Shown here: positions 38,091-50,516 of the stretch, one piece after another
Layout of the letters: every line of letters starts with the position of its first letter
How positions within the stretch are numbered: position 1 is the first letter of the stretch
Assembly (NCBI GenBank): GCA_000467715.1
Contig: AJFK01000199.1
Coordinates: 62,001 to 126,000 of the forward strand
Origin: Hysterium pulicare CBS 123377
Taxonomy: Eukaryota > Ascomycota > Dothideomycetes > Hysteriales > Hysteriaceae
Length of the DNA stretch: 64,000 nucleotides
Reading direction: 5' to 3'
The notes under the pieces: generated by a model
The model's input: only the letters and a program-made list of their open reading frames with translations
Database searches by the model: none
What the model was told of the DNA's origin: nothing
Program-made: the position numbers and the translations under genes

Positions 38091-41000
38091 TCATAGGTCC
38101 TCCCAACTGCTATCAATCAGAGAAATGCCGTGTTGAAATTTCTCCCGATTGCGAGTCAGCTCGTCACAGGAGCTGACCGATGATTTGTATATCAAATGAA
38201 GCCGCCGCTCGTCAACCATGTCGATTGTTCTTGTCCTGGTCGTGCAAGACTTACTCGTCACTACCAGTGACCATACGAATCGTGCTACCGCTAGCACTCT
38301 CGACCAACCCTCCCATGCCCCTTCCATACCCGAGGCCAAGGGCAGTCTTTCCAACAGCCGCGGTGCGCTTCGAAGCCCTCACGCCCCTGCCAACAGAGCC
38401 CTTGATGGTGGCAGCAGTGTTGCGGAGCGAAGATGCGGTTATTGGGCGTCCATTGGCGCGAGACGGAAGAGCAGCGAATTCGCGAACGGCGCCATCAACA
38501 TCATCATCGTCATTCTCAGTGGAAGACATGCGGTCCGACGGTAGAGGAGAAGATGTGATATCAACACTGAGAGGCTTGAATGGGAGCTTTGTTTGGCGGA
38601 GACTGGAAGATCCGGACGAAACTGAAGATGAGGGCGACGAGACAGCTTCGGCAATTGTCTTGTTTGCTAGTGATTTGAAAGTCGGAAGAGATTTACGGCC
38701 CGAGGATCTAATTGCTGCAGAATGCTTCTTGATAGCGGAGGAAATGCGTGACAGCTTAGGGGTTGGCTGACGAAGCGCAGAAGGCGCAGGAGTTGAAGCC
38801 CTACGCCCGATGGTCATGTTGATACGTCGAGTTACTGTCGTCTTCAAAGCCCCCGAAGAGCTCTTGCGGACTGTTTTTGAGCGGGCGGAAGAGAGTGTGA
38901 CGGTGGATGACGACCGACGATTGGCACGCTCCGCCCGAGAAGCACTCTTAGCTGCTGCTTCAGCTGCCACCTTCTCGGCTATGGTTTGCTTCGCGGTCTC
39001 AGGCGCAGCGATGCTCTTCTGGACCCTTGATAATGCGGAACCCACAATGGCAGCAACTTTACGTCGCTTATTCGGTGAGGATTGCCCATTAGTTGAGGAT
39101 TTCCCACCCAGGACCTCTTGAGCTTTACGCTTAATGCCCTGAGCTACGGATTTAGCAGCCGCCAAGGATTGATTAACCTGATCCTTAGAATTCGATGAGA
39201 GCACACCACGGCACGATGCTGTGCCACAACGGCATTGCTCAATCTTTTTGCGGGAATACGGGCTGAAGAGTTGTTAGTCACGACCAAAAACTAGACAAGC
39301 GTAGAGGGCTATATCGACTTACTCAAACTTATAGTCGTAGGTCAACTCTTCGCCAGTCATAATACCTCTCGCTCCAGCAAAGAGAGCCATCCGAGGTTCG
39401 CCGGACACAGTCCATTTCTCCATCGTGCAGTTTGGCTCACAGGAATGGTTCACGAAGCGAGCAATACTACCGCGAGTAGCATCAATTATCGTCTTGTTGT
39501 CAAAAGACATCAAGTAGAAGCACTAATCAAGTCAGCATCGCATACATGAGGATTTGCGACAGACAACGAATAATTTAGCGGCGATGGGAATGAAGATACT
39601 GACCTCGTTCTTCTTGTACTCGTGTTTCACCCTCCGCTCAGCTTCTTGCTGTGTGATAATCTCGCCTGCGTACTCGACAATGATCTGGTAGGGTTCGAAG
39701 GTCCTACTGGCTCGAACACCGAACCCACGATCTTTTGTTTGCAGCACTTCAACTCCATAATTGTAGCGGTTGCCTTTCGCCCGCGCTTTCAGATCGGCAA
39801 AGGCACGGTTGCCACATTGCTCTGGCGTTAGGAAACAATTGGAGCTGTCGCATTCGTAGCACATTGCCCGATTATGGCAGTGCTCATCACAACCGTCCTC
39901 CGGTGTACAAATACACTTATCCGTCGTCTGCTTTTGCTTCTTCCATAATGCAGATGCCTCACCAATGAATTGATCTGTATCAAGGTTAGTGATAAGGAGC
40001 GATGGCCAGAAAGGATTAACATACTTTTTCCGAGTTTCTTCCAGCCTGCAGGCTTGACTTTGTGGGGCAAGGGAGAGAACACATCATATGGAAGCTTGAA
40101 GTCTCTCGTATTTGGTGCCGTGAGCAATCTCTCACCAGCGAACATGGGCATTGGGAGATATTTCCTCTCCTTAGTCTTTATTTGCTGTGCAGACTTCCTC
40201 CGCGCCTTGTTTTTACTCTCCGTGAACCGAGCGTCGAATTCTCGGTCTTGGCCGACATACAAGCCTTGCTCCTCCCATTTCTTGGTCTTAGGCTTCAAGA
40301 AAGTCTTTGGTATCTCCGGTTCTGGTTCATCATCCATATTCTGCATTAGGGATGCAAATAACTTTGACCCCTTTGAGCCCGAGGCTGCTCGGGAAGGAGT
40401 GCCGGACTGTTGCATAAATGATCCACTAGTACTGCTCTTGATTGCCTCGAATGTATCCATTCCACTGTCTAACACTTCCCGGCCCTTTTTGCCCAATGCC
40501 GAGCTTGCAGCCGCCATTTTGTTCAGTGTAGCCTCTTTGAGAAGATTTACGCGGGATGATTTACGCCTCTCAGAGGCTTTTTGTCCTGCCTCTGTCCGCA
40601 GCTGATGGCTAGCTGCATCCTCTGGTTCATCTCCATTCAGTATCTGATCCTTGTCATACTCTCCTCCATCGCCGACCAAAGTAGTAGCGCTACCAGGGCG
40701 ATATACATTTTGGCGGTGCTTTTCGAGGTATTTGGTAGGTGTATGAATTGCTGTGCCAGCAAGGATCTGGACGTTGTAAGTAGGGACACTTTTACGCGAA
40801 TTCCGGCCAGAACGGCGTGAAGGTTTATCGTCGGTTTGCTCTTGCTCGGATTGCTGTTCTGGGGGATGGTCCAGTTGCTGTTCGGTTTGCTCTTCGGAGT
40901 GTGCCGCAGCGTGCTTCCCAATTTCTTGCCCAGAGTGCTGCTCCGGTTGTTGGTCGGTTTGCCTGACAGCTTGGACCTCATCTTGGGCAATTTCTCCAGC

Positions 41001-41213
41001 AGTGGCCTCAGGAAGCTTCAGTGGCGTGTAATTTTTGATCGGGTCGGAAAGGACACTGTTCTCGTCCCCCTGGCTTGTTGGAGGGGTCGAGTGAGAAGAA
41101 GACGCGCCCATTGAGGATCGTGAAGAAAGATCCTGACCAGTGGCTACAGTGATGCAGGAAAGTGTCGATGAGGTTGAGGCAGGAGAAGCGACCCGACGAC
41201 GTCTATCAACCAT
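38091..41213 (-). CDS. ash1: ASH1-type histone H3K36 methyltransferase
   Basis: Exons 41213-40025, 39974-39604, 39522-39323, 39262-38255 and a 16-nt last exon 38106-38091 encode about 927 residues. The N-terminal 400 are disordered and Gln/Glu-rich. An AWS domain follows at about 417-455 (CICTPEDGCDEHCHNRAMCY, then CDSSNCFLTPEQCGNRAF). The SET domain is at about 466-586 (DRGFGVRAS, YAGEIITQQEAE, NHSCEPNC, ELTYDYKFE) and the post-SET CRCGTASCRG at about 597-606. The order AWS-SET-post-SET without a WW or SRI domain points to ASH1 rather than SET2. The C-terminal half is basic and Ser/Ala-rich. The last intron is inferred: its GTAAGT donor (38254-38249) contains a TAA, so retention ends the protein in GSDE, while splicing ends it in DWEDL. 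Confidence 0.9.
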
Positions 41214-43658
41214 GGTTGGGGCTAACCAAAGAGGAGTGTGGGTGTGGTGGAGGTGGGAGCGTTGATGTAAGGCTCAGAACGCGCGCAATTGAAGGTTAAG
41301 TTGAGGAACCACCGCAGTCACGGGGAGGACACTTCAAAAGTGTCGACGCGACAGGAGACTAAAGTAGACACAAGAACTTGGGGAAGGTTTGATAGACTCC
41401 TCCCAAGGAGTGCACCAAAAGTTCAGGTGCGGAGGGGTGTCGTAGAGAAATTGGTGTTTGATATGAAAACGATGGGGGGACCTTGAACCGAGACGATGTA
41501 CAGAAAGTAAACACTAGTCAGCTGAATTACGCTATTCCTAATCAGCTCGCAGACCTACATTCCCGACTTTTTTTGTGACCTTTGCGTTTAGGGAGACTTT
41601 TACATAATAGTCTTTTTGGGACTCGAGCAATAAATCCTTGAGTTTAGTTTTAGGCTCTTCGTAGATTACTGCGCATACGTAGGTCAACCTAATGGATCTA
41701 CGTAGGGTTGATCCCGCAGTGCATTACTAAAGTCACCATTCAGGCCTACTAGTTCATTTTCTTCTTTGACAAAGACATGGAGCATCTGATCATTGAGTGT
41801 ATGTATATGCCGGTTGCTGGTTCTGTTTGCTACGTCGGTTTTCTATTTCCAGGGGTACGATTTTGAAGACGCGACAGGTTACCCGTATACCTCCCCTCTC
41901 AAGCTAACTGATGCAATCACTGAGACCGCCCTGAATCTTGCTCTCAGCCTTAGGTCAGAGGAACTTACAGTGTAAATAGTGAGCCTTTCTTAGATTCAAG
42001 CGTTCTGTTCAATTCGTTTCCAACCTCTCCTGCTTCGGATCAGGCGGCATCAGTTCCTCTGCGAGACCTTCCAGCGAATGCCAGCCCCCTAAAGCAATAA
42101 TCTTCTGTAGCGACGTCTTAGGAGCTACCAGACAAATTTTCCTAGATTTATAATCTTCGTACTGATTGTTTCATACTTCGCTCTTACACGGATGAGTTCT
42201 TAGGCGTCACTTGCGTGTATACAATAAGGAAACGTACTGCTTTTGCTTCTGTCGGGGTCAAGCTCCTCTGGCCGACTGCCCTCGCGCTTTGGCTCTGTTC
42301 TAGCGTGCGAGAGCCCACTAGTAACACTGCACAGATTCGACTTTTGTTTTTATTATTGCATTTTAGTGAAGATATACATTCAACGCTTCAGTGAGTGCGG
42401 CGCCTGTTGAAGGTGTCTTAAAAATAAATAGCCCTGGGCTAGTGTCCAGTGCTGGTCTTGCAATTGTTGTACCTCTTGTAATCCCAAAGCGTATTGAAGC
42501 GTGTTGAAGAAAGTGAAACTACATCTGAACCATATGTTGAGATCTTTAGTTCTTAGGGACTGCTGACGTTGTTCGAGATGCCGACTGAGAAGCCACGGTA
42601 CTTATAATTTAAATTAAGGGATGGCAGCTAATTCGTTTCTCTAATTCAAGAAGCTGGTTCAAATCCAGGAGTGTACAGTACCTAGGTACGCTCCCAATAC
42701 TGTCTCCATGCAAATGGAATTTAGATGGGCTTAAGTGCTACAAGGCTCGTCTTTCCCACTTACCGTTCAGGAAATGTAGCTTTTAGAGATTGGACGCGGA
42801 AGGTCAAGACCGCATAGTTGGTTCAGATGTCTGCGCGAAGCCTTCATTATCTATCTAGACAAATACTATATCACTGTCCGAATTCTGCACTTGGTTCAGT
42901 TCAGTGTTCCAAAGAAACTTTGCCGATCTGCAGTCCCCAAGTTGAGTGAAATTCCAGAGGAGACCTAGAATCGAGGTCAGATTGACTTGAACCCTTCCGA
43001 CTTTGGAAAGCCCACTAGATCACAGGCATATTTCAGCCTACTCCAGTACAGTTCCAGCCGCGGGTTCTCTTGGACAAAGGATGCCCTCTTTAGTGGAAGA
43101 GAAGTGGTATACCTTAGGCTCCATAAGTGAAGGTCTCTAGGAGGCAATGTAGGTTGAAAGAGCCTGGAAAGGCTCATACGGACAGACGCAGATTTCAGAG
43201 GTCTTACAATAGTCACGGGGGTCTCGGGGCGGACGTAAGTTCCTAAAACAAAATTGGTGAGATTTGAGTAGGATATCGTGCTCTCGAGGCCAGTAGCAAT
43301 AGTCCACAGCTTGAGGCTTTTGACTTTGTTTGCACTATGATTATTGCATTCTTTGCATCCAGTCTAATTAATCAAATATAGGAGTCACATTCTCCACTTC
43401 TAGCATCACATCACTCCTATTTAGTATTGCCAGAACGTCTATAAGACACGAGGGACACAGTTGATATCTAAGCTTGGCCGACAGCAACCGTAACACTATA
43501 TTCACACTTCCTTAAGAACTACATGAGCATATATAATATCTACAATCAACCTAGCAAATAACATTCAGAAGGACACACTCCTTGCGAAGATGCTTTCGAT
43601 GATAGATATACACTGAAATCATGAATTAAATATACATTCTCCCCACAGAACTGCAACG
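41214..43658. other. 2.4-kb gene desert
   Basis: AT-richer than its neighbours and without long frames. A protein-like stretch (GYDFEDATGYPYTSPLKLTD, within 41793-41975) follows an intron-like GTATGT..TTTCCAG segment. No upstream coding frame matches its phase, so it may be a gene remnant. A tRNA-like B-box near 42655 has no matching arms. Confidence 0.45.
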
Positions 43659-45783
43659 CTAGGTTGTACCATTACCCCTCGGCGTCCTATTCACAGGTGC
43701 CGCTGCCCTAGCACTAGGGCCCTGGAAGCTCGGCACCGTTCCACCCACATCTTGCATTTCAACACCTCCACCTTGCGCCTCAGGAACGAGCGGTGCAATG
43801 CGTTTACCCCTGCGAGGGCCGAACCTTTGATCTCCCTCCTCATACTCCCTCTTGAAATGCAGGTAGGTTGGTGGGCGTGGTCGGAGTAGGACAACAGCCC
43901 AATTCTTGAAGAAAGAGCCTTGGGTGAAGGGTCTGTGTCTGTCTTTCTTGAGGAACTTGTGAGAATTCAGGTACTCCCTCGTGGTTTCGCCACGTGCCAT
44001 GAGGAATAAGTGATACCCCCAGAGACTTAACGGGTAAGGTGTGATAAGGATACCGTAGATGGACATGGCGAAGGGGACACGCCATTTGTTGATTGCATGT
44101 CCAAACGTCGTATGGTTCTGTGCCCTCCAGACAAGGAGATGAGTGAGACTTGCACCAAGCAAGAAGAGCCCCAATATAGTACCAGAGGAGATGAAAGCGA
44201 AGAAATAACGGTAGTTGCGACGCCCCATGCAATTGTTTAGCCAGACACAATGGTGATCTTGAGTCTCGACACAATTGTCACAGACACGGCAGTGATGAGC
44301 GCGCGGCGGGCGCCAGATATTGCAGCTTTTGCAATACTTGGTTGGTACCTCCATAGCTGAATTGGGTGAAGTAGCCGACATTACCATGGTCCATTCGGTT
44401 GTGGGTGGGCCCAGGTTGAGAGGGTCGTCATTAGGATTAGGAGGTGGAAATGGATGTAAATTGCGGGGAAGAATCTGTCCAATCGTCAGCTTACGAATGA
44501 GATTACCCACGTGCAGGGCAACTTACTCCCGGATCTGTGACTGAAGCATGCACAAGCGAAGATATACATATTAAAAACAAATAACCGAAAAGAATGGGTA
44601 TCGCGGGTGAGACGTTAAGCCATAGCCATGGCGCACTGCGGTCAGCTATGTTAGGTCATTCTCAGACGTTTCGCATGACACATGAAGGGACTTACGAAAA
44701 ACCAAAGAAAAGTCCGGTAGGTATGAGAATCAAAAGTGCTGTTCCAATATTCACGGGTCTATCCCGGGTATTTTGAAGTCTTCCTCCCATACAAAATACT
44801 GTATTTCCTGAAAAATACTGGAAATTCTTCCCCAGTTCCCGCTTCACAGCTTCCTTTGTAGCCTCTTTTCTGGTTAAACGTGGGGATGATTCGGCAGAAG
44901 ACAGCTTTTCGTGTCCCTGTTGTGGTCGCATCTGTGCAGAGACACCTCCCCGGCTCGGTAAAATGAAACTAGAACGAAAGGAGCGCGGTGATTTACTTGG
45001 TGTTGGCAGTTTGCCCGAATCGTTTTTATGCGTTTTGGAGAGATCGAGATGCGTAGGGCGTGTAGGTCGCTGTAATGGTGTGATACTCTCCCCTCTGCTC
45101 CTGACTGTTTCAGCACCGGTGGGCGTCGTGTTTGCCGTAGTTCGATCAGGCATGTCTCGCTCCGTGATGTCGGTCCCCCTTGATGGGGGAGGCTGGTCCA
45201 AGTCGTGATGAAGTCCTATGGGAGCTCCCCTAACAGTTGGATTTGAACCGATGCTGTGCCGGTACGAATTGCTAGCGGACTCGCTCTGCCCCTCATTGTA
45301 GGCCGATGTTGGTCCAAGTATCGAGGTTGGGCGCTGACCACGTTGTGCTTGCAGTCTCTGAGAGCTCATAGGACGAAAGAAGGCGTGGGAAGTAAGGGAA
45401 GGAACATGCGTCTTGCTCGCTGACGTCGTTGGCCGACTTTGACCTCCCATACTTCCTGCCACACTTCCTGGCCCAAAATTCTGGATACCTCCTCCGCGGC
45501 GCGAAGGAGGTGGATGTTGTGACCATCTTCGGTGGTTCCCGGATTGAGCAGTCGAGATGGATGATGGCCGAGAGGGCGGAAGACCCGGTTCTCCCACAGG
45601 ACCAGTCACAGTCTGTACTCTACTGCCTGTTGAATGGCGATTCTGAGTACCAGGTTGCGGTGGCGGTGCTATGGTTGTGTCTAGGCCTTCAGACGCATTT
45701 TCTGCGGTTGCGCGATGATCTTGTGCTACGGGAGTAGGATTCGATGAGGAATTCGGCGGAGATTCAGACGTCGGAGTTGTCAT
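43659..45783 (-). CDS. erf2: palmitoyltransferase Erf2 (DHHC type)
   Basis: Three exons (45783-44696, 44635-44527, 44474-43659) encode about 670 residues. The first 320 are a long Ser/Pro-rich cytosolic region. KNFQYFSGNTVFCMGGRLQN leads into the first membrane spans (NIGTALLILIPTGLFFGFS and the next hydrophobic segment in exon 2). The Cys-rich domain reads KYCKSCNIWRPPRAHHCRVC followed by the catalytic DHHCVWLNNCMGRRNYRYF, fully intact. Two more spans and a TTRE-type motif (GETTREYLNSHKF) follow. In yeast Erf2 works with Erf4/Shr5 at the ER to palmitoylate Ras. The long N-terminal extension is common in filamentous fungi. Confidence 0.93.
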
Positions 45784-46318
45784 AGCGATTGCGATTGCGA
45801 TACTGAAGCTACAGAAAACTCAGGAGACTTTGGGATTATTACGGCCAGATGCATGACATCGAATTTCGTGGGGTTTCAGTGGAGGGTGGTGAGAGTTTCG
45901 TAAGTGGCCAAGTGGTGAGTGATGACAAAAGCGCAAAGGTGAGGCTGTGGAGAATTAAAGAGGCGTAGGGAGCGGCAGTGTAGATTAAGAAGCATGCAAA
46001 AGAAAGCAATCTCAGCTTCTATAAGCCGGCATCTCTCATTGTAACCAGGATAGGGCTGAGAGTGTTAATGAAGCAAAAGGGGGCGGGTTTTGAATGGTTC
46101 TGCTGCAAGGTCCCATCGTCCTGGCCGCAGCTAAATCACAACGGACAAGCCCCTTGGAACTCCTCCGGACGAGACAGTGCGCGGCATCCTCCGCTGTTGC
46201 ACGTGAATTGTCTTGGCTTCGGTAATGATAAATGAAGCATCGAACCACACCACCTCAACACCACAGCCAGCCATCGCCAGTTCTACGAGCTACCCGAAAC
46301 CTACCAATTGACTACACA
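45784..46318. promoter_or_regulatory. bidirectional promoter region, erf2 and small membrane protein gene
   Basis: 535 bp between divergent start codons. No specific site is recognised. Confidence 0.45.
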
Positions 46319-47041
46319 ATGTCTTCCATCATCGGCCGTACAGCTCTTCGGGCTACTCCTCGTCTCCAGACTGCCCTCCGGCCAACGCTACGCCTGCGAA
46401 ATGAAGTTGGCTCCGTTGCCGGCGAGACTGATCAATCCAAGGGAAGACAAGCATTGCAAAAGGGAGCGAAGAGGGATCCTGAGCTCATAGTATGGCGCTT
46501 CTACTGTATATTCTACGAAAGGAAGCTGACTGGATATCTTCTCACAGATTCTGTTCGCTGTCATGTCGGGAGCTTTCGCGCTTGTTGGATGGCACTTCTG
46601 TACGCCTCACTTTCATCCCCCACCACATTTCATCCACGCTTTAACCTATGTGATCGGCACCACCAACATCACCATACATGATATCACATTAGCAGTCTCG
46701 CAGCTTCACAAATTTTGGAAGATCGTTCTGACAATGACATGATAGCTAGTAATCCCACCTCGAGCAACTCCGAAAACCCAGTATCAAAGGTAGAAGGCAG
46801 CGAGCCATGGAACACGGGCTCATCAGGAAAATATCAATACCACCCCGGTGGTGACACCAGTGCTCCGAGGAAAGATGCTCCGTCTGCATTGAACACTGTC
46901 ATCATTCCCAACGTGAACCTACCAAAGGTATATCAAAATCCACCTTCGGAACTGTCGGATGCCTCTTCGAAATGACCTGCTGATGAATCTATACAGTCAC
47001 TCCACGACCAATTCAACAAATGGGGCAAGGACGGTTACTAA
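46319..47041 (+). CDS. small single-span protein, probably mitochondrial
   Basis: Four exons (46319-46489, 46548-46599, 46746-46927, 46997-47041) encode about 149 residues. The N-terminus (MSSIIGRTALRATPRLQTAL, with further Arg and no acidic residue until about 30) looks like a mitochondrial targeting sequence. Exon 2 encodes one membrane span (ILFAVMSGAFALVGWHF). Exon 3 carries GSSGKYQYHPGGDTSAPRKD and LNTVIIPNVNLPK, and exon 4 gives SLHDQFNKWGKDGY. The even spread of conserved-looking motifs suggests a small inner-membrane protein, perhaps an accessory respiratory subunit, but I cannot name it. Exon 3 uses an unremarkable GATAG acceptor, which is the weakest junction. Confidence 0.65.
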
Positions 47042-47408
47042 ATCGATCAAGCCTCAATTCTCTTTGCATGTTAAGTAGACCGACACCGAGACGAGCCTCT
47101 CTGTTTTTCTTTGACGCGGTGGCTACGCGGATACTGTAGATAAGCTGGGTGTAACAAATAGAGCAATTGAAGTCGATATTGAACTATCTAGCTTCTCAAA
47201 ATTTGATGTCCTAACTCTTGTCCTTTTCTGCACTATGTAGACCCTGAACTTTCTCAACCTTGTCACCCTAAGACCCTTGCCACTGCATAGAGCCAGCGCA
47301 CCTCACACTTGCTAGGACATTAGATGATGTACCTCTGTTTCGGATCTTCCCGACCGCTTCATCTTCAACAATATCATTGCTTCCTCGCTTAAGAGCCTGA
47401 ATATCATG

Positions 47409-47923
47409 TTAGATTATCTGAACGGTTTCTTTGGCTTCTGTAGAATCATTTCTTTTTTCATCAATCTTCCCATTTGCCTTTGCTAAAAGCTCCATGGTAT
47501 CACGTCTGCTAGCTTCAAGGCCAATGTTCTTTTCCCCCAACCATCCGAATCTGCAGCCAAGCTCACGAACGCAGGCGATCGTTCTTTCCATGGCTCCTAA
47601 CAGAGTAAGCCAAGCTCCGACAGGCTTTGCAAGAACCTTTCCAAAGTGAGCTGTCTAGTTGAAACTTGGTCGTCTCGCGAGATGGCGGTTTCGCACATTT
47701 TACTCCCACGTCGTCCTGGTTCATCCTTGCATTCTGGCGGTGGCTGGATATTCTGTTAGCGTTGATAGACCGATGAATAGAGCATGGGGGTAGCATTGAA
47801 TACTTGGCCCTCCATCTTAATCACCTGACTGGAGCCATCGGGATCAGCTGCAATAGGTAGTCCCTGCACTGTATCCTGATACAGCGTACCAGTATTGTCC
47901 TTAATAGTGGCCTGTAATGTTAC
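47409..47923 (-). pseudogene. decayed unidentified coding fragments
   Basis: Three protein-like pieces lie in order on the minus strand: 47923-47756 (TIKDNTGTLYQDTVQGLPIA and further), about 47690-47610 (STRQLTLERFLQSLSELGLL), and 47591-47409 (MERTIACVRELGCRFGWLGE, then ASRRDTMELLAKANGKIDEK). Each piece is interrupted by a stop, and no start or full splice model joins them. This looks like one host gene in decay, family unknown. Confidence 0.3.
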
Positions 47924-48111
47924 CTATGGTTGGACAGTTTCCACGACTGGTTGATTGTCTTAGGAAGTTGGGCTGTTTAAGGAGGGGTATTAGGGGGCAT
48001 TGTATCTTCTTCTTCTCTTACTGATTGGCCAACTCAAGTGCTTAAGAGTAGACACCCGTGTTCGAAACATATAGCTAGCTAATACAAGCTGTCTTTAGAT
48101 TGCGTTACAAT

Positions 48112-48250
48112 GCAGCTTTCGTGTGGCATAATGGAGAGTGGCGCTTCAGCATCAGCAGCGGCAACTGAGCTTTCCGTTGACCCTGCTTGGACTGCCGAGT
48201 CCGGCGCCTTAGTGGCCCTTAAGACGCTGAATAAGATTGGATGTAAGTAG
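48112..48250 (+). pseudogene. possible carboxylesterase fragment
   Basis: A short frame reads MQLSCGIMESGASASAAATE and ends LVALKTLNKIGC just before a GTAAGT. The IMESGA string and the following Cys resemble the segment after the catalytic elbow in fungal type-B carboxylesterases. There is no upstream or downstream remainder, so this is at best a fragment. Confidence 0.2.
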
Positions 48251-48401
48251 TGCTGTGAAATGTGCGGAGAACAATGTAGATGAAAGTGTAGGGCGGCAGA
48301 GGAACGTTAAAGTGCACAGCTAAATTATACTACGGTGCGACGCTATAACTTGCCTCGCATCTCTGCGAAGAAAAGTGTATGACATCAGAAAACAGCCAGA
48401 C

Positions 48402-50176
48402 TCATGGATTTAGATCTTTGTTATCAACAGCCCACTTGGATGTGGTATTTCTGATCTTCTTGCCAAAGAAATACACCGGAAGGCCGAAGAAGCTTACCAC
48501 CCCATAGATGATCGCGCAGATATTTAGAGCGCTCGAGTAGCCCTGGCTGGTAACGAATTTCGTCACGCCGAAGGAGATGCCAAACGAGATGAAGCCGCGA
48601 ATAGCGCAGATTAGCACTAAGATGGCACCAGCGCGCTCGGGATAACTATCGAGAGAGTATGTAAACCCCAGGAGAACGACACTAATAAATCCGAAGAACT
48701 CCGCGGTGTAGGTGATGATGATCGTCCAAGATGACCAGTCCTCAGGGTGGGAACCTGCCTTTCCGAACAGTACCGAGGATACAATCACGATGATTACGGG
48801 AATGATGAATGGGATCAACCGGTTCTCTGGTTCAGCAATACCATTTTTCCTCTTTGCAAGCTGCACTGTGAGCCAGTCTCCGCCATTGCCGAGAAGCGGA
48901 ATCAGGAGCATAGCGACCACGATCTGGCCACTTTGTACGAATCCAAGAGTGGTAAATGCGAAGTCGTAAGGCGGTGCTATCAGGATTTGTGCGAATTCTG
49001 TGACCATGACGACGTAGATTCCCAGAACAGTACTGTTCATAAGGACAACCCACAAAATGTTGGGGAAGCAAATACACTGAAACATGTGGATCCAAGTAGT
49101 AGTGAATGCCTTCCAGTCTGCAGGTCCGTGGTATATTTGAAGATCGTGCTTCAGAGTTCTCGGCCCGTATCGTTCCAGATCTATGACGACACCGTGTTCG
49201 TTCGTGACTTGTAAGATGCGATCTTCGTGGGCCTCGTTGTCGTGAATATGAACAGCGCCCTCGAAGGCGTCAGTTGGGCGGTTGTATCGTGATTCCGGTA
49301 CAAAGAGAAAGGAGAGGATTAGGATGACGCCGTTGAGGATGCCAAAAACGCCATACCACCATTTCCATCCCATGGATTGGACTAGGTAGGTGGATGAGAT
49401 GCCAAGTGCGGCCGTCCCAATAGACTGGATAGCAGAGAACCACGCGAGCCTTGAACTTCTCTCATGCAAAAAGTGGATTTCCTTCAGCACATAATGTAAG
49501 AAACACGTCTCTATGTATGATTCAAAGACAGCATACCTGGATAATCATAGGGCACAAAGCTTCAGATTGCCCCGCCGCTAGAGACAGGATGTCTCTGCCT
49601 GCAATATGAGATCCAAGACTCGTGCTTGCAGCACACCATATGGACCCGACGAGAAGAAACAACGCCGACGCTATAAATACCGGACGGCGCCCAATCGCCA
49701 TGGCTAATGGCATTGAGATAAGATTTCCAATCCCCATAAACAAGGTTGGGTAAGTCATCAGGTCGCTGGCACGGGGATCATTGTTGTAGCTAGCGGAGAC
49801 ATTGGTATAGATGGGGCCCATGCCAGAGGTTATGAGAACACTGGTGATGGAAACTACAAACGCCGTTAGACAAGGCTATGGATTTTTTCGCGTATCAGTA
49901 TAGAGCTTACATAGACCGAGGGTGAAGGTAACAAGCCATTTCCGCCATTGTGGTAGGTTCAGAGGATCTGCACGAGTGAGCAAGGCGTAGATGCATAGAG
50001 AACGATGGTCTTGCATGCAGCAGCATACCTTTCGGGTCTGGAGCTGGAGTAGGAATAAGAACTACCTCCTCGTGAGCAAGGAGATGGACTGTGCCAACGA
50101 CTCCGTGGAGCTTGTCTTTTATATGGAGGACCTCATTGTGTATGGTCAAACCACGCTCTTTGGCATCGATGTCCAT
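48402..50176 (-). CDS. MFS transporter
   Basis: Four exons (50176-50029, 49967-49911, 49853-49537, 49481-48402) encode about 533 residues, a normal size for a 12-span major facilitator. A hydrophilic N-terminus (MDIDAKERGLTIHNEVLHIK) leads to DPLNLPQWRKWLVTFTLGL, the usual entry to span 1. The loop after span 2 reads GNLISMPLAMAIGRRPVF, the MFS motif A region. SMGWKWWYGVFGILNGVILI and LSFLFVPESRYNR end the first half. After a central loop of about 75 residues the second half has six more hydrophobic spans. It resembles fungal DHA1/HOL1-like carriers. Direction and substrate are unknown. It is divergent from the Zn2Cys6 regulator and shares its promoter, which suggests cluster-specific transport. 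Confidence 0.88.
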
Positions 50177-50498
50177 GGTGATGATAGTGATGTATTAGTT
50201 GACGATGACGAACGAGTAGATGAAGGTTTGAAAGGTTGAGGATGTGAAAAGCAAGAGTGGATCAGCCCCTGAAGATATAGATTGTGCGCTCGTCCACGAA
50301 GAGGCATCCTGTACTATGTTTGCCCACAGGACGAGATGGTCCTGAAGGGGCTACTAGGCCAAAAAACTGACATCCGAACCCCAACATGTTCCCCACAGCC
50401 GCTTAAAACGCCATGGCGGGGTGCATGATGGAGAGAGAGCAGCTGTGGTCATAGCCAGAGAGGGCTATACAGGACGAACGGCGAAGGGGCTTTTATAT

Positions 50499-50516
50499 CT
50501 CGCCCGAGCTCGGCCG
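50499..50516. promoter_or_regulatory. cluster element copy 1, CCG-N4-CGG palindrome
   Basis: CTCGCCCGAGCTCGGCCG, with the perfect palindrome CCGAGCTCGG at 50504-50513. An identical 18-mer occurs at 54623-54640. Everted CCG/CGG triplets spaced by 4 bp are a known target geometry for Zn2Cys6 dimers (Leu3 type), so the neighbouring regulator is the likely binder. That is inferred, not shown. Confidence 0.6.

Larger units (their letters stand above)
47042..48401. other. gene-poor stretch with decayed coding fragments
   Basis: Contains two coding-like fragments listed separately and otherwise only 3' flanks of the neighbouring genes. It marks the edge between the housekeeping block and the transporter/regulator cluster. 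Confidence 0.45.

Noticed and set aside
42600-42675. tRNA-like B-box (GGTTCAAATCC) near 42655
   Set aside because: No pairing acceptor stem, D-arm or anticodon arm could be built around it.
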